A DNA stretch of 64,000 nt from Chroococcopsis sp964623815 (GCA_964623815.1 CAZUVR010000011.1:25120-89119), one strand, 5' to 3'; positions 51,184-60,732 are shown, numbered from the stretch's first letter. Numbers and translations are program-made. Notes: generated by a model from the letters alone, not told the origin.

Positions 51184-52761
51184 ATGGCTAAAGTTTTAGT
51201 ATCCGATCCCATCGATCAAGTAGGTATAGATATTCTCTCTCAAGTCGCACAAGTAGACGTAAAAACAGGCTTATCGGCGCAGGAATTAGTAGAGATCATC
51301 TCCGAATACGATGCGTTAATGTTACGCTCGGGCACAAAGGTAACTAAAGAAATTATCGAAGCGGGCAGTAAATTACAAATCATCGGACGCGCTGGCGTGG
51401 GTGTAGATAATATTGATGTGCCTGCTGCAACCCGTCAGGGTATCATCGTCGTCAATTCCCCAGAAGGTAATACCATCGCCGCCGCCGAACACGCTTTAGC
51501 GATGATGTTGTCCCTCTCCCGCCATATTCCCGAAGCCAATCAATCGGTAAAAGAGGGCAAGTGGGAAAGAAATCGCTTCATGGGTAGCGAGGTTTATAAA
51601 AAGGTTATCGGCGTTGTCGGTTTAGGTAAGATCGGCTCTCACGTCGCGTCTGTGGCCAAATCCCTGGGGATGAAACTACTCGCCTACGATCCTTTCATTT
51701 CTAGCGAGCGAGCGGAGCAATTAGGATGCACCTTGGTAGATCTGGATTTATTATTCTCCGAGTCCGACTACATTACCCTACACGTACCGAAAACCAACGA
51801 AACCACCCACCTGATCAATAAAGAATCGATCGCCAAAATGAAGCCGACGGTGAGAATAATCAACTGTTCTCGCGGTGGTATCATCGATGAAAATGCTCTT
51901 GCCGAAGCGATCCAAGAAGGCAAGATAGCCGGTGCCGCTCTCGATGTATTCGAGCAGGAACCTTTAAAAGAATCGAATCTGCGGGATTTACCCCGGGTTA
52001 TCCTCACGCCCCATTTAGGTGCCTCGACGGCGGAAGCACAGGTTAATGTAGCCATCGACGTAGCCGAACAAATTCGAGATGTTTTATTAGGCTTACCGGC
52101 CCGATCGGCGGTTAACATCCCGGGCTTAACTCCAGATGTCATGGAAAAACTGCGCCCCTACCTACAACTAGCGGAAACGATGGGTAATCTGGTAGGACAA
52201 TTGGCGGGAGGCCGGATAGATTGGCTCAACGTTAAACTACAAGGTGAATTGGCGGTTAATGACAGTAAACCTCTAGTAGTGGCGGCTATCAAGGGGATTC
52301 TCTCTCAAGCCCTCAGGGAAAGGGTGAACTACGTAAACGCGGCGATCGAAGCTAAAGAACGGGGTATCCGGGTTATCGAAACCAGAGACGCTTCTATCCA
52401 TGATTATTCCGGTTCGATCCATCTCGAAGCCAGGGGTACGATGGGAGAACATTCAGTCACTGGCGCTCTCTTAGGTAATGGAGAAATTCGCATCACCGAT
52501 TTAGATGATTTTCCCATCAACGTGCCTCCAAGTAACTATATGCTCTTTACCCTACACCGCGATATGCCGGGTATTATCGGTAATATAGGCTCTCTTTTGG
52601 GTAGTCACAATGTTAATATTGCCAGTATGCAGGTAGGTAGGAAAATCGTTCGCGGTGATGCGGTGATGGCATTAAGTTTAGACGATCCCTTATCGGAAGC
52701 AGTATTATCGGAGATTGTTAAAATCCCTGGTATCCGCGATGCGTATACGGTTAAACTCTAG
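51184..52761 (+). CDS. serA: D-3-phosphoglycerate dehydrogenase
   Basis: SerA starts serine synthesis by oxidising 3-phosphoglycerate. The 525-residue protein is the long form: NAD-binding domain with VIGVVGLGKIGSHVASVAK, catalytic Arg in NCSRGGIIDENAL, Glu in VFEQEP and His in TPHLGAST. An intervening domain (about 320-450) and a C-terminal ACT domain (about 450-525, LHRDMPGIIGNIGSLL) follow. The ACT domain suggests allosteric control by an amino acid, usually serine. It is followed by prmA after about 55 bases, with a GC-rich hairpin between. Confidence 0.97.
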   Translation: MAKVLVSDPIDQVGIDILSQVAQVDVKTGLSAQELVEIISEYDALMLRSGTKVTKEIIEAGSKLQIIGRAGVGVDNIDVPAATRQGIIVVNSPEGNTIAAAEHALAMMLSLSRHIPEANQSVKEGKWERNRFMGSEVYKKVIGVVGLGKIGSHVASVAKSLGMKLLAYDPFISSERAEQLGCTLVDLDLLFSESDYITLHVPKTNETTHLINKESIAKMKPTVRIINCSRGGIIDENALAEAIQEGKIAGAALDVFEQEPLKESNLRDLPRVILTPHLGASTAEAQVNVAIDVAEQIRDVLLGLPARSAVNIPGLTPDVMEKLRPYLQLAETMGNLVGQLAGGRIDWLNVKLQGELAVNDSKPLVVAAIKGILSQALRERVNYVNAAIEAKERGIRVIETRDASIHDYSGSIHLEARGTMGEHSVTGALLGNGEIRITDLDDFPINVPPSNYMLFTLHRDMPGIIGNIGSLLGSHNVNIASMQVGRKIVRGDAVMALSLDDPLSEAVLSEIVKIPGIRDAYTVKL

Positions 52762-52771
52762 AGATCCAATT

Positions 52772-52791
52772 CCCGGCTTTGGCGGGCCGGG
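52772..52791 (+). terminator. GC-rich hairpin between serA and prmA
   Basis: Arms CCCGGC and GCCGGG (6 bp) flank an 8-base loop, 10 bases after the serA stop. The following TAATAGTTATC is not a clean T-tract, so termination may be partial. Confidence 0.4.
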
Positions 52792-52817
52792 TAATAGTTA
52801 TCAATTTTAAGTGGACA

Positions 52818-53714
52818 ATGTCTAATAGTTGGTGGGAAATTAAGGTACTGTGCGAGGCGAGTTTAGAGGAATCGGTCTTCTGGCGGCTGGAAAAGTTCGG
52901 CTGTTCTGGCACCGCAACCGAGGTTAAAGGGGATTCCATGTTAATCAGGGCTTATATACCCCAGATAAAGGCCCAGTTACTGGATCTGGCGGCCCTATCC
53001 CTATGGCTGCGTCAGGATGCCGTACTTAACGGCACCACCGAACCCCTAACACGTTGGCAGTTGATCGATGAAGAAGATTGGGCTAGTAGTTGGAAACAAC
53101 ATTGGCAACCTACCCCGGTGGGCGATCGTTTTATCGTTTATCCAGCCTGGTTAACCCCTCCCGAAGATACGGATAAAATCATCCTGCGTCTCGATCCTGG
53201 GGCCGCTTTCGGCACCGGTACCCACCCCACTACTCAACTCTGTTTAGAGTCTCTGGAAATGCGCTTGATGATCAATCCCGAAGAACAAACGATCGCCGAT
53301 ATAGGCTGTGGTTCGGGCATTCTCTCGATCGGCGCGGCCCTGATTGGTGCTGGCAAGGTTTATGCTGTGGATATTGATCCTCTCGCCGTCGGTGCGGCTC
53401 GTTCCAACCGTCATCTCAACAAGATCAATCCCAATCATCTGTTTATCAATCAGGGCAGTGTGGAGGAATTATTAGACCTATTGCCAGACGGTGTCAACGG
53501 TATCGTCTGTAATATCATCGCTGAGACGATCATGGATATAATCCCCCAGTTAACTGCTCTCTCGAAACCCTCGGGCTGGGCTATCCTCAGCGGCATTCTC
53601 GTAGATCAGGCCAAACCCATCGCTGATACATTAGAGCAGAATGGCTGGGTTGTGGCGGCCCTGTGGAAGCGTCAAGAATGGTGCTGTATTAATATCCGCC
53701 GCGCTATCAATTAG
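52818..53714 (+). CDS. prmA: Ribosomal protein L11 methyltransferase
   Basis: PrmA trimethylates ribosomal protein L11. From the ATG at 52818 (MSNSWWEIKV) the 298-residue protein has an N-terminal substrate-recognition domain and a C-terminal SAM fold. The fold shows LDPGAAFGTGTHPTTQLCLE, motif I IADIGCGSGILSIGA, VYAVDIDPLAVGAA and CNIIAETIMDIIP. All PrmA signatures are in place. An upstream extension to 52779 crosses the inter-gene hairpin and is rejected. The ndh gene follows 70 bases later. Confidence 0.95.
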   Translation: MSNSWWEIKVLCEASLEESVFWRLEKFGCSGTATEVKGDSMLIRAYIPQIKAQLLDLAALSLWLRQDAVLNGTTEPLTRWQLIDEEDWASSWKQHWQPTPVGDRFIVYPAWLTPPEDTDKIILRLDPGAAFGTGTHPTTQLCLESLEMRLMINPEEQTIADIGCGSGILSIGAALIGAGKVYAVDIDPLAVGAARSNRHLNKINPNHLFINQGSVEELLDLLPDGVNGIVCNIIAETIMDIIPQLTALSKPSGWAILSGILVDQAKPIADTLEQNGWVVAALWKRQEWCCINIRRAIN

Positions 53715-53739
53715 TAACGATCATCACTCATGTGCCAAT

Positions 53740-53753
53740 GTAATATCTTTTAC
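53740..53753 (+). promoter_or_regulatory. Perfect GTA-N8-TAC site upstream of the NDH-2 gene
   Basis: GTA-ATATCTTT-TAC matches the NtcA consensus and ends 31 bases before the start codon. A TAN3T box (TATTAT at 53772) lies 18 bases further on; activated NtcA promoters usually have about 22. By chance about one such 6-base match is expected in the intergenic DNA of this window, so support is weak. Confidence 0.25.
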
Positions 53754-53784
53754 ACTATAAAAAATGTAAATTATTATTAAACAC

Positions 53785-55140
53785 ATGACTCAGCAGTCTC
53801 AACCTAGAGTGGTAATCATCGGCGGTGGTTTTGGCGGTTTGTATACAGCGAAAGCGCTCAAATCAGCCCCCGTTAACATCACCCTGGTCGATAAGCGTAA
53901 TTTTCATCTCTTCCAGCCCCTCTTATATCAAGTAGCTACAGGGGTACTGTCGCCAGCGGATATTTCCTCGCCTCTGCGCCTGGTGCTACGGGAGCATAAA
54001 AATACGACGGTAATCCTCGATGAAGCTTTAGACATCGAGCCAGAATCGAAACGGGTGATTTTAAAAGACCATTCCCCCCTCGAATACGATTATCTAGTTC
54101 TGGCTACCGGAGTCAGTCACCACTATTTCGGTAACGACCAATGGCAACCCTACGCACCAGGCTTAAAAACCATCGAGGACGCGGTAGAAATTCGCCGCAG
54201 GATATTTTTAGCCTTTGAAGAGGCTGAAAAGGAGGAGAACCACGAAAAACGTCAAGCCTGGCTCACTTTTGCTATCGTCGGTGGCGGCCCAACAGGAGTA
54301 GAATTGGCAGGGGCGATCGCTGAAATCGCACAAGGCGCGTTAAAAGGCGATTTCCGGCGCATTAATCCAGCAGAGGCTAAAATTATTTTAATCGAGGGGG
54401 TCGATCGCGTCTTACCACCCTATCCGAGCAAGTTATCGGCAAACGCGAAACAGTCTTTAGAAAAATTGGGCGTAACGGTAGAGACGAAGAGTGTAGTTAC
54501 CGCCATCACTCCGGATAATCTAACGGTGCGTCAGGGAGAGGCCCAAAAGCAAATCAACGCCCGAACGATTCTCTGGGCGGCAGGAGTGAAAGCCTCGAAA
54601 ATGGGTGAAATTCTTGCCAAACGCACGGGAGCGAATTTAGATAGAGTCGGGAGGGTGATGGTAGAAGCGGATTTAAGTATCAAAGGTTATCCGGATATAT
54701 TCGTCATCGGAGATTTAGCCCACTTCGCCCATCAAGGAGATAAACCCCTACCCGGAATCGCCCCTGTAGCCATGCAGGAAGCCGAATACTTAGCCGGTTT
54801 ATTACGGAAGCGCTCAAAAGGGGAAACTGTGGGGAATTTTCAATATATCGATCGGGGTAATCTAGCCGTCATCGGTCAAAACTCGGCGGTAGTAGATTTA
54901 GGATTCGTCAAATTATCGGGATTTCTGGCGTGGCTGATCTGGGTTTGGGCCCATATTTATTATCTGATCGAGTTCGATAATAAATTGATCGTGATGATGC
55001 AGTGGGGCTGGAACTACTTTACTAAAGGTAGGGGGGCCAGGTTAATCACCGGCGAAACCTACCCTGGGCGCTACGGGAATCTACCTGCAGATAGTCCGGT
55101 TCTGAACGACAGAGCGGGAGAATTGATCGGTAAAAGCTAA
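53785..55140 (+). CDS. Type II NAD(P)H dehydrogenase (NDH-2)
   Basis: The 451-residue flavoprotein has a first dinucleotide fold at VVIIGGGFGGLYTAKAL (FAD) and a second at FAIVGGGPTGVELAGAIAE (NAD(P)H). It also has the FAD-contacting IFVIGDLA and the quinone-site-like block APVAMQEAEYLAG. The C-terminal region is amphipathic and aromatic (about residues 375-410), as expected for a monotopic membrane protein. NDH-2 moves electrons from NAD(P)H to quinones without pumping protons. Cyanobacteria carry several types (NdbA, NdbB, NdbC), one of which serves vitamin K synthesis; I do not assign the type. It is located between prmA and malQ, in no obvious operon. Confidence 0.93.
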   Translation: MTQQSQPRVVIIGGGFGGLYTAKALKSAPVNITLVDKRNFHLFQPLLYQVATGVLSPADISSPLRLVLREHKNTTVILDEALDIEPESKRVILKDHSPLEYDYLVLATGVSHHYFGNDQWQPYAPGLKTIEDAVEIRRRIFLAFEEAEKEENHEKRQAWLTFAIVGGGPTGVELAGAIAEIAQGALKGDFRRINPAEAKIILIEGVDRVLPPYPSKLSANAKQSLEKLGVTVETKSVVTAITPDNLTVRQGEAQKQINARTILWAAGVKASKMGEILAKRTGANLDRVGRVMVEADLSIKGYPDIFVIGDLAHFAHQGDKPLPGIAPVAMQEAEYLAGLLRKRSKGETVGNFQYIDRGNLAVIGQNSAVVDLGFVKLSGFLAWLIWVWAHIYYLIEFDNKLIVMMQWGWNYFTKGRGARLITGETYPGRYGNLPADSPVLNDRAGELIGKS

Positions 55141-55212
55141 AAAAATAATAGCTACTGGCGAGTTCGGTGACAGCCGATCGCTATGATAAAAATATCGTTA
55201 TGAGGTTAATTT

Positions 55213-56742
55213 ATGCCGTTTCCCCGTTCCAGTGGTATCCTACTTCACCCCACTTCTCTTCCCGGTAGATACGGCATCGGGGAATTAGGAACAGATGCTT
55301 ATGAGTTCGTCGATTTCCTCTACAGAAGCGGTCAGAGACTCTGGCAGATTCTTCCCCTCGGCCCTACCGGCTACGGCAACTCCCCCTATATGAGCTATTC
55401 GGCTATTGCCGGAAATCCCCTGCTCATCAGTCTACAATTGTTGCAGGAAAAGGGCTTGTTAGAAGCAGAAGATTTAGAAAACCTGCCCGAGTTTCCCCTC
55501 GATCGGGTAGATTTTGATAAGGTTATCCCCTGGAAAATGTCCCTACTGCAGAAGGCGGGGAGAAAATTTCTCAGCGGGGGCGACGCGTCAGCTGAGCGTG
55601 CCTTGGGCATCGTTTACAAACAATTTGAAGGTTTCTGTCTAGGTAATCGGGGATGGTTGGAAGATTACGCCCTGTTTATGGCTCTTTCGGAAGTCTATGA
55701 GAATAAACCCTGGACTGATTGGCCCGATGAGTTACGACACCGTGAGCCATCAGCTTTAGAAAGTAAGCGTCACCAATTGAAAGAGGCGATTTTCCTACAA
55801 AAGTTCTTCCAGTTTGAATTTATCCAACAGTGGCTGAATTTAAAACGCTACGCTAACTCTTTAAATATTTCTATCATCGGGGATATTCCCATCTACGTCG
55901 CTCATAATAGCGCCGATGTCTGGTCTTGTCCGCAGGCGTTCAAACTCGATCCCGAAACCGGTAATCCAGAGGAGATGGCCGGCGTACCGCCAGATTATTT
56001 CTCGGAGACGGGCCAGTTATGGGGTAATCCGATTTATGATTGGCAGTACCTGGAGAAAAATGGTTTCGATTGGTGGATAGGACGGGTAAAAGGCGTGTTA
56101 TACCTGGTCGATATTATCCGAATCGATCATTTTCGCGGTTTAGAGGCCTATTGGTCTGTACCGGCAGGTGAGACTACTGCTATAAATGGTCAATGGATAA
56201 AGGCACCAGGGGCTAAACTATTTCAGGCGATTCGAGATCAATTGGGATCTTTGCCCATCATCGCCGAGGATTTGGGCGACATAGATGAAGCGGTTCAGGA
56301 GTTACGCGACGGTTTCGGCTTTCCAGGTATGAAAATTCTTCAGTTCGCTTTCGGCGGTGATGCCGACAACGTCCATCTACCATTCAATACGGAACAAAAT
56401 AGTGTTATCTATACGGGCACCCACGATAATAACACCACCGTCGGCTGGTATATGAACGAGGCTAACGATTACGAGAAGTATCAACTACAGCAGTATTTAG
56501 GTCATTCCGTCTCTAATCATAATGTCTCTTGGGATCTGATCCGTCTCGCTTACAGTTCCATCGCCGATCAGGCGATTATCCCCCTACAAGACGTGTTCAG
56601 TCTGGCTAGTGATGCGCGGATGAATCGTCCTTCCATCGCTGTTGGGAATTGGTCTTGGCGTTACCGTCGCGAGGCCCTGACTAATGAATATAGCGATCGC
56701 TTGAGCTATTTGGTGAAGTTATTCGGCAGGAATCGAGGTTAA
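55213..56742 (+). CDS. malQ: 4-alpha-glucanotransferase (amylomaltase)
   Basis: MalQ rearranges maltooligosaccharides by transferring alpha-1,4-glucan segments and works in glycogen breakdown. The 509-residue GH77 protein has GILLHPTSLPGRYGIGELG, the 250-type-loop region GNPIYDWQYLEKNGFDWW, and RIDHFRGLEAYW. These provide the nucleophile Asp in IIRIDHFRG, the acid/base Glu in PIIAEDLG, and the stabilising Asp in TGTHDNNTTVGW. All three are present. The stop codon abuts the stop of the convergent response regulator gene with no base between. Confidence 0.96.
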   Translation: MPFPRSSGILLHPTSLPGRYGIGELGTDAYEFVDFLYRSGQRLWQILPLGPTGYGNSPYMSYSAIAGNPLLISLQLLQEKGLLEAEDLENLPEFPLDRVDFDKVIPWKMSLLQKAGRKFLSGGDASAERALGIVYKQFEGFCLGNRGWLEDYALFMALSEVYENKPWTDWPDELRHREPSALESKRHQLKEAIFLQKFFQFEFIQQWLNLKRYANSLNISIIGDIPIYVAHNSADVWSCPQAFKLDPETGNPEEMAGVPPDYFSETGQLWGNPIYDWQYLEKNGFDWWIGRVKGVLYLVDIIRIDHFRGLEAYWSVPAGETTAINGQWIKAPGAKLFQAIRDQLGSLPIIAEDLGDIDEAVQELRDGFGFPGMKILQFAFGGDADNVHLPFNTEQNSVIYTGTHDNNTTVGWYMNEANDYEKYQLQQYLGHSVSNHNVSWDLIRLAYSSIADQAIIPLQDVFSLASDARMNRPSIAVGNWSWRYRREALTNEYSDRLSYLVKLFGRNRG

Positions 56743-57426
56743 TTAAACGGCGGCGAAAGACTTCAAGCGATAACCCAATCCGTAGACGGTTTCGATCAAG
56801 TCTTCCGGTGCGCCAGCGGCTTTTAATTTCTGTCTGAGGCTCCTGATATGAGCTTTCACCGTTGCTTCTTCGGGGAATTGATCGAGTGTCCAGAGATGAT
56901 CTATGATTTGCGATCGGCTGAAAACGCGACTATTGTGACGCATGAATAGTTCTAATAATCCGTATTCTTTCGGACTGAGGGGGACGGGATTGCCCCGGTA
57001 GAAAACTTCGCAGGTGCTGGGGTTAAGGGTGACACCGGCTGCTTCTAAAATGGGGGGTAGGGTACTGACTCCCCTACGCATCAAGGCCCGGACACGGGCT
57101 AATAATTCATCGATATTGTAAGGTTTGACGAGATAATCGTCCGCTCCTACATCCAGACCTGCCACGCGATCGCTGATCAGATCCCGCGCCGTTAGCATTA
57201 ATATAGGGGTTTGGTCTCCTTTCTCCCTCAGACGGCGGCAGATGCTTAAGCCGTCGAGTTTGGGTAGCATGATGTCCAACAGGATCAGGTCGTAGCTACT
57301 GGCGAGGGCTAATTCTAAACCTATTTGACCGTCCTGAGCTAACTCTACTACATAGTTCTGATCGTTTAATTCTTCGGCTAGGGGGTCAGCAATGCGATCG
57401 TCGTCCTCGATTAAAAGTATTTTCAT
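56743..57426 (-). CDS. OmpR-family response regulator (RppA-like)
   Basis: The 227-residue regulator has a receiver with the acidic cluster at residues 7-10, phospho-acceptor Asp51 in LILLDIMLPKLDG and the Lys in YLVKPYNIDELLAR. A winged helix follows: SPKEYGLLELFMRHNSRVFSR and EATVKAHIRSLRQKLKAAG. It closely resembles cyanobacterial RppA/ManR/NrsR-type regulators. No kinase gene is adjacent, so it is an orphan in this window; its partner could be one of the three kinases here but nothing proves that. It is convergent with malQ, with no spacer. Confidence 0.92.
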   Translation of the reverse strand: MKILLIEDDDRIADPLAEELNDQNYVVELAQDGQIGLELALASSYDLILLDIMLPKLDGLSICRRLREKGDQTPILMLTARDLISDRVAGLDVGADDYLVKPYNIDELLARVRALMRRGVSTLPPILEAAGVTLNPSTCEVFYRGNPVPLSPKEYGLLELFMRHNSRVFSRSQIIDHLWTLDQFPEEATVKAHIRSLRQKLKAAGAPEDLIETVYGLGYRLKSFAAV

Positions 57427-57751
57427 GTGTAAGAAGTTATTGAACGGTGAGGTCTTTTGAAGATTGTAACTATTTTTCTCTTTTTTTTGTCAAGAAGAAA
57501 ATTCTTTCTCTACAGATTGTTATTTTTAATATTTTGTTCCCTGATTTATAAGCAAACTTTAGATTAAATTGGTAAATTAATCGATTATTAATCAGCCATT
57601 GGCATAAATATATTAGCGGATTTAATCAGACGATTCAACTAAGGAAAAGAGAAAAACACGGCTTTCGAGGAGAAAACCCTGTTTTGAGGTTTAATAGTTA
57701 TTCACCCGAAGACGGGGGCAACATAGCCCATCGCCCCCCAGAGTGAAGGTT
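57427..57751. other. Gene-free AT-rich stretch between two leftward genes
   Basis: In these 325 bases I see no gene. The part next to the response regulator start (57427-57650) has long T and A runs and should contain its promoter. The part next to pyk (57700-57751) has the hairpin at 57714-57738. Confidence 0.6.
57714..57738 (-). terminator. pyk: GC-rich hairpin downstream of pyk
   Basis: Arms GGGGGC and GCCCCC (6 bp) with a 13-base loop start 14 bases after the pyk stop (reading leftward). A small CCCG-AAGA-CGGG hairpin adjoins it. No T-tract follows on the pyk strand, so confidence is moderate. Confidence 0.4.
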
Positions 57752-59179
57752 TTAATAATCAGTGCCGATGGTGTGAAGTTTGAGGAAATTAGTGCTGCCA
57801 GCTTTACCCATAGGCAAACCGCCCATGACTAAAACTTTATCCCCTGGGGAAACGAAACCGCGCCCGATCAAATCCGCATCGATTTGCGGTAATAATTCCT
57901 CCAGAGAATCCTTAAGAAATTTCATCGAAATCGGCCTGACACCCCAATTGAGACAGAGACGGCGGGCGATTCCAGCATAGGGAGTGTAGGCGACGATAGG
58001 CGCTCGGGGACGTTCGGCAGAAGCGAGTTGAGCAGTGTAGCCCGTTTCGGTGAAAGTGACGATACATTTAAGTTCGAGAGTATCATCGATCGAATGAAGC
58101 GCCTGGCTGATGCCTGCGGTATCGTCGTTATTATTGGGGGGATAGTTGGTAAACTGCACCGAAGACTCCACCTCTCGGGCAATACGGGCGAGCATATTCA
58201 CCGACTCCACCGGAAAATCGCCCACCGCCGACTCTCCTGATAGCATCACCGCATCGGTGCCATCCATGATGGCGTTAGCCACATCGCTCGCTTCAGCGCG
58301 GGTGGGGCGGGGGTTACGGATCATGCTATCGAGCATCTGGGTGGCGGTAATTACGGGGATGGCCTTTTGATTACAGAGGCGGATTATCTCTTTCTGAATC
58401 AAGGGGACTTTTTCCGGACTCATCTCCACCCCCAAATCACCCCGAGCTACCATGATCGCATCACACTCATCGATTATCGGTTCGAGATTGGCGATCGCCT
58501 GCGGCTTCTCCAACTTGGCCAACACTGGTATATTCGCGCCCTTTTCCTTCAGTAAAGCTTTTAAGGTTTGAATATCTTCCGGTTTACGGACGAAACTGAG
58601 AGATATAAGATCCACGCCTTGGGCGATACCGAAGTCTAAATCTTCTTTATCCTTCTCCGTCATCGAAGGTAGGCGGAGGTTTAAATCAGGCAAATTGACA
58701 CCTTTTCTGCTCTTGAGTAAACCACCTTCTACCACGCGACAGACAACCGCAGTGCCTTCGATTTTCTCGACGCGCAGTTCTAACAATCCGTCATCTAAGA
58801 GAACTTGAGTTCCCTCTTTCGCTTCCTCCGCCAAGTAGGGGTAATCGATGCCAACAGTGTCGAGTTGCCCAGTGAATTCAGAAATTGGTACGAGCGTCAG
58901 TAAGCCGCCCTCGATTAGTTGTATACCTTCTCCTGACAATTGCCCGACGCGAATTTTAGGCCCTTGTAAATCCTGTAATAACATCAAAGGTAAATCTAAC
59001 TCTTGGGAAACCTGACGCAGGCGAGTGATTCTCTCGGCGTGTTCTTCATATTTACCGTGAGAAAAGTTAAGACGCGCCACATTCATGCCGGCTAACATCA
59101 TTTTTTTGATTACTTCCGGTGAATCACTGGCGGGGCCGATAGTGGCGACGATTTTAGTACGTTGTTTCATGGCTTTCAT
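57752..59179 (-). CDS. pyk: Pyruvate kinase
   Basis: Pyk makes pyruvate and ATP from phosphoenolpyruvate. The 475-residue protein has TKIVATIGPASDS, the metal-site GMNVARLNFSHG, VLAKLEKPQAIANL, and the active-site region DAIMVARGDLGVE. VITATQMLDSM and GTDAVMLSGESAVGDFP complete the conserved set. It is the short form without the extra C-terminal PEP-utiliser domain. Two ATGs nine bases apart (59179, 59170) are both possible starts. It begins 13 bases after the D-lactate dehydrogenase gene, so the two are probably in one transcript. Confidence 0.97.
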   Translation of the reverse strand: MKAMKQRTKIVATIGPASDSPEVIKKMMLAGMNVARLNFSHGKYEEHAERITRLRQVSQELDLPLMLLQDLQGPKIRVGQLSGEGIQLIEGGLLTLVPISEFTGQLDTVGIDYPYLAEEAKEGTQVLLDDGLLELRVEKIEGTAVVCRVVEGGLLKSRKGVNLPDLNLRLPSMTEKDKEDLDFGIAQGVDLISLSFVRKPEDIQTLKALLKEKGANIPVLAKLEKPQAIANLEPIIDECDAIMVARGDLGVEMSPEKVPLIQKEIIRLCNQKAIPVITATQMLDSMIRNPRPTRAEASDVANAIMDGTDAVMLSGESAVGDFPVESVNMLARIAREVESSVQFTNYPPNNNDDTAGISQALHSIDDTLELKCIVTFTETGYTAQLASAERPRAPIVAYTPYAGIARRLCLNWGVRPISMKFLKDSLEELLPQIDADLIGRGFVSPGDKVLVMGGLPMGKAGSTNFLKLHTIGTDY

Positions 59180-59192
59180 GGTTTTCTGCTCT

Positions 59193-60194
59193 TTAAGGTT
59201 TATAAACTACTTCATTGGTTGAGGTTTCACCCTTTTCAAACTGAGTTAAATTGAACAGGGTAACGGTAGCGATTTGTTCTAGGGCGTTACAGGTGAAAAA
59301 AGCTTGGTGAGCGGTGATCAAGACGTTGGGGAAAGACTGTAATAGTTGAAAAGTTTCGTCTTGAATGATGGTATTGGATAAGTCTTGAAAGAATAATTCG
59401 TCTTCCTGTTCGTAAACGTCGATACCGAGAGAGCCGATTTTATGGGCTTTGATCCCATCGATGACGGCCCGGGTATCCATCAGGGCCCCTCTACTGGTGT
59501 TAATTAACATTACGCCGTCTTTCATCTGGGCGATCGACTCGGCGTTAATGATATAGTGGGTTTCCGGTAGGAGGGGGCAGTGCAGGGAGATGATGTCAGA
59601 TTGGCTGAAAAGTTCTGGCAGGGAGACGTATTTAGAATCGCCGATGGTTTTAAATTCCTCGTTCGGGTAAGCGTCGTATCCCAATAGAGAGCAACCGAAA
59701 CCGTGAATTATCCGGGAAAAGACTAGACCTATCTTCCCCGTACCGATAACCCCAACGGTGCGGCCGTTCATATCGAATCCTAACAAACCTTCTAGGGAAA
59801 AGTTATCATCCCTAACCCGATTGTAGGCGCGGTGAATTTTCCTATTGAGACTGAGGATTAGAGCCACAGCGTGTTCGGCTACCGCGTTGGGTGAATAGCT
59901 GGGCACCCGGGCGATTTTTATCCCTAATTCCGCAGCCCGTTTTAAGTCTACATGGTTATATCCTGCCGATCGTAATAATAATAATTTCGTGCCGCCTTCG
60001 GCCAGTATATCTAAGGTTTCCGCATTTCCTACGTCGTTGACGAAGATACAAACAGCAGGATACCCTTTCGCCAGGATAGCGGTTTCCGGGTTCAGTTGCG
60101 GCTCTAAATAAGTGAACTTATAATTGTAATCACCATTGGCTTCGTTAAAGGAGTCTCGATCGTATGATTTACTACTGAAAAAAGCAACCTTCAT
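59193..60194 (-). CDS. ddh: D-lactate dehydrogenase (D-2-hydroxyacid dehydrogenase)
   Basis: The 333-residue protein is a D-isomer 2-hydroxyacid dehydrogenase of the fermentative D-LDH type, opening MKVAFFSSKSYDRDSFN, a signature of LdhA/Ddh proteins. It has the NAD motif GRTVGVIGTGKIGL, catalytic Arg in INTSRGALMDT, Glu in GIDVYEQEDELFF, and His in LITAHQAFFT. It would reduce pyruvate to D-lactate, re-oxidising NADH in dark fermentation. The gene precedes pyk with a 13-base gap, putting pyruvate formation and its reduction under one promoter. Confidence 0.93.
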   Translation of the reverse strand: MKVAFFSSKSYDRDSFNEANGDYNYKFTYLEPQLNPETAILAKGYPAVCIFVNDVGNAETLDILAEGGTKLLLLRSAGYNHVDLKRAAELGIKIARVPSYSPNAVAEHAVALILSLNRKIHRAYNRVRDDNFSLEGLLGFDMNGRTVGVIGTGKIGLVFSRIIHGFGCSLLGYDAYPNEEFKTIGDSKYVSLPELFSQSDIISLHCPLLPETHYIINAESIAQMKDGVMLINTSRGALMDTRAVIDGIKAHKIGSLGIDVYEQEDELFFQDLSNTIIQDETFQLLQSFPNVLITAHQAFFTCNALEQIATVTLFNLTQFEKGETSTNEVVYKP

Positions 60195-60363
60195 ATTTTC
60201 TCACTCGACAAATCTACAACGAGAATACAATAGCAATATTGCCCTGTTGTCAATATTTAAAGATTTAATTAGTATTGAGGCTACCGCCCCTAAAAGAGAT
60301 TAATTAACAGTTAAATTGTCGTTAAAATCTGCTTTATTTTTTTTTGACTAGCGAAATAGTTTC

Positions 60364-60732
60364 TTAGTATTGATATGGATAGGTGTGATAATTAATGGGA
60401 ACGTTTAGCCATTTAGCTAGTTCAGAGGCTAACCATTCCATTTCCATTTCTGAGGCAAATTCATCTTCTTGAATTTCGTATTTTCTGGCTCCTGCCCAAA
60501 TTCTTAAAGCTGTTCTTTTGCCTCCTATCTCTATTTCAGTAATATCTTCTCTAATACTAGAGTAATATTTTCCATAGGTTATACCTAAAGCTTTAGAAAT
60601 TCTACTAATTTTTTCTGGTGTTATCAATATGATAGTATGACCAAATACGGAAATTAAACAGTTCTTAAATACCCATAAAATTAATACATAAATTGTCACT
60701 GGTAAGGTCATCAACAAAATTGACACTGTCAT
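60364..60732 (-). CDS. Small membrane-anchored protein, 122 aa, unknown
   Basis: The N-terminal 35 residues are hydrophobic (about 4-23, then a second weak stretch to 36), followed by a basic/acidic cytoplasmic domain of about 85 residues. That domain contains REDITEIEIGGKRTALRIWAG and ends with EWLASELAKWLN. The final motif resembles the WLxxELxxWL segment seen at the end of several cyanobacterial membrane proteins and kinases, but no catalytic motif is present. Coding sequence is AT-rich. It stands alone and I assign no function. Confidence 0.6.
   Translation of the reverse strand: MTVSILLMTLPVTIYVLILWVFKNCLISVFGHTIILITPEKISRISKALGITYGKYYSSIREDITEIEIGGKRTALRIWAGARKYEIQEDEFASEMEMEWLASELAKWLNVPINYHTYPYQY

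Noticed and set aside
57705..57718. CCCG-AAGA-CGGG mini-hairpin as an independent RNA
   Set aside because: Only four pairs; better seen as part of the 3' region of pyk.
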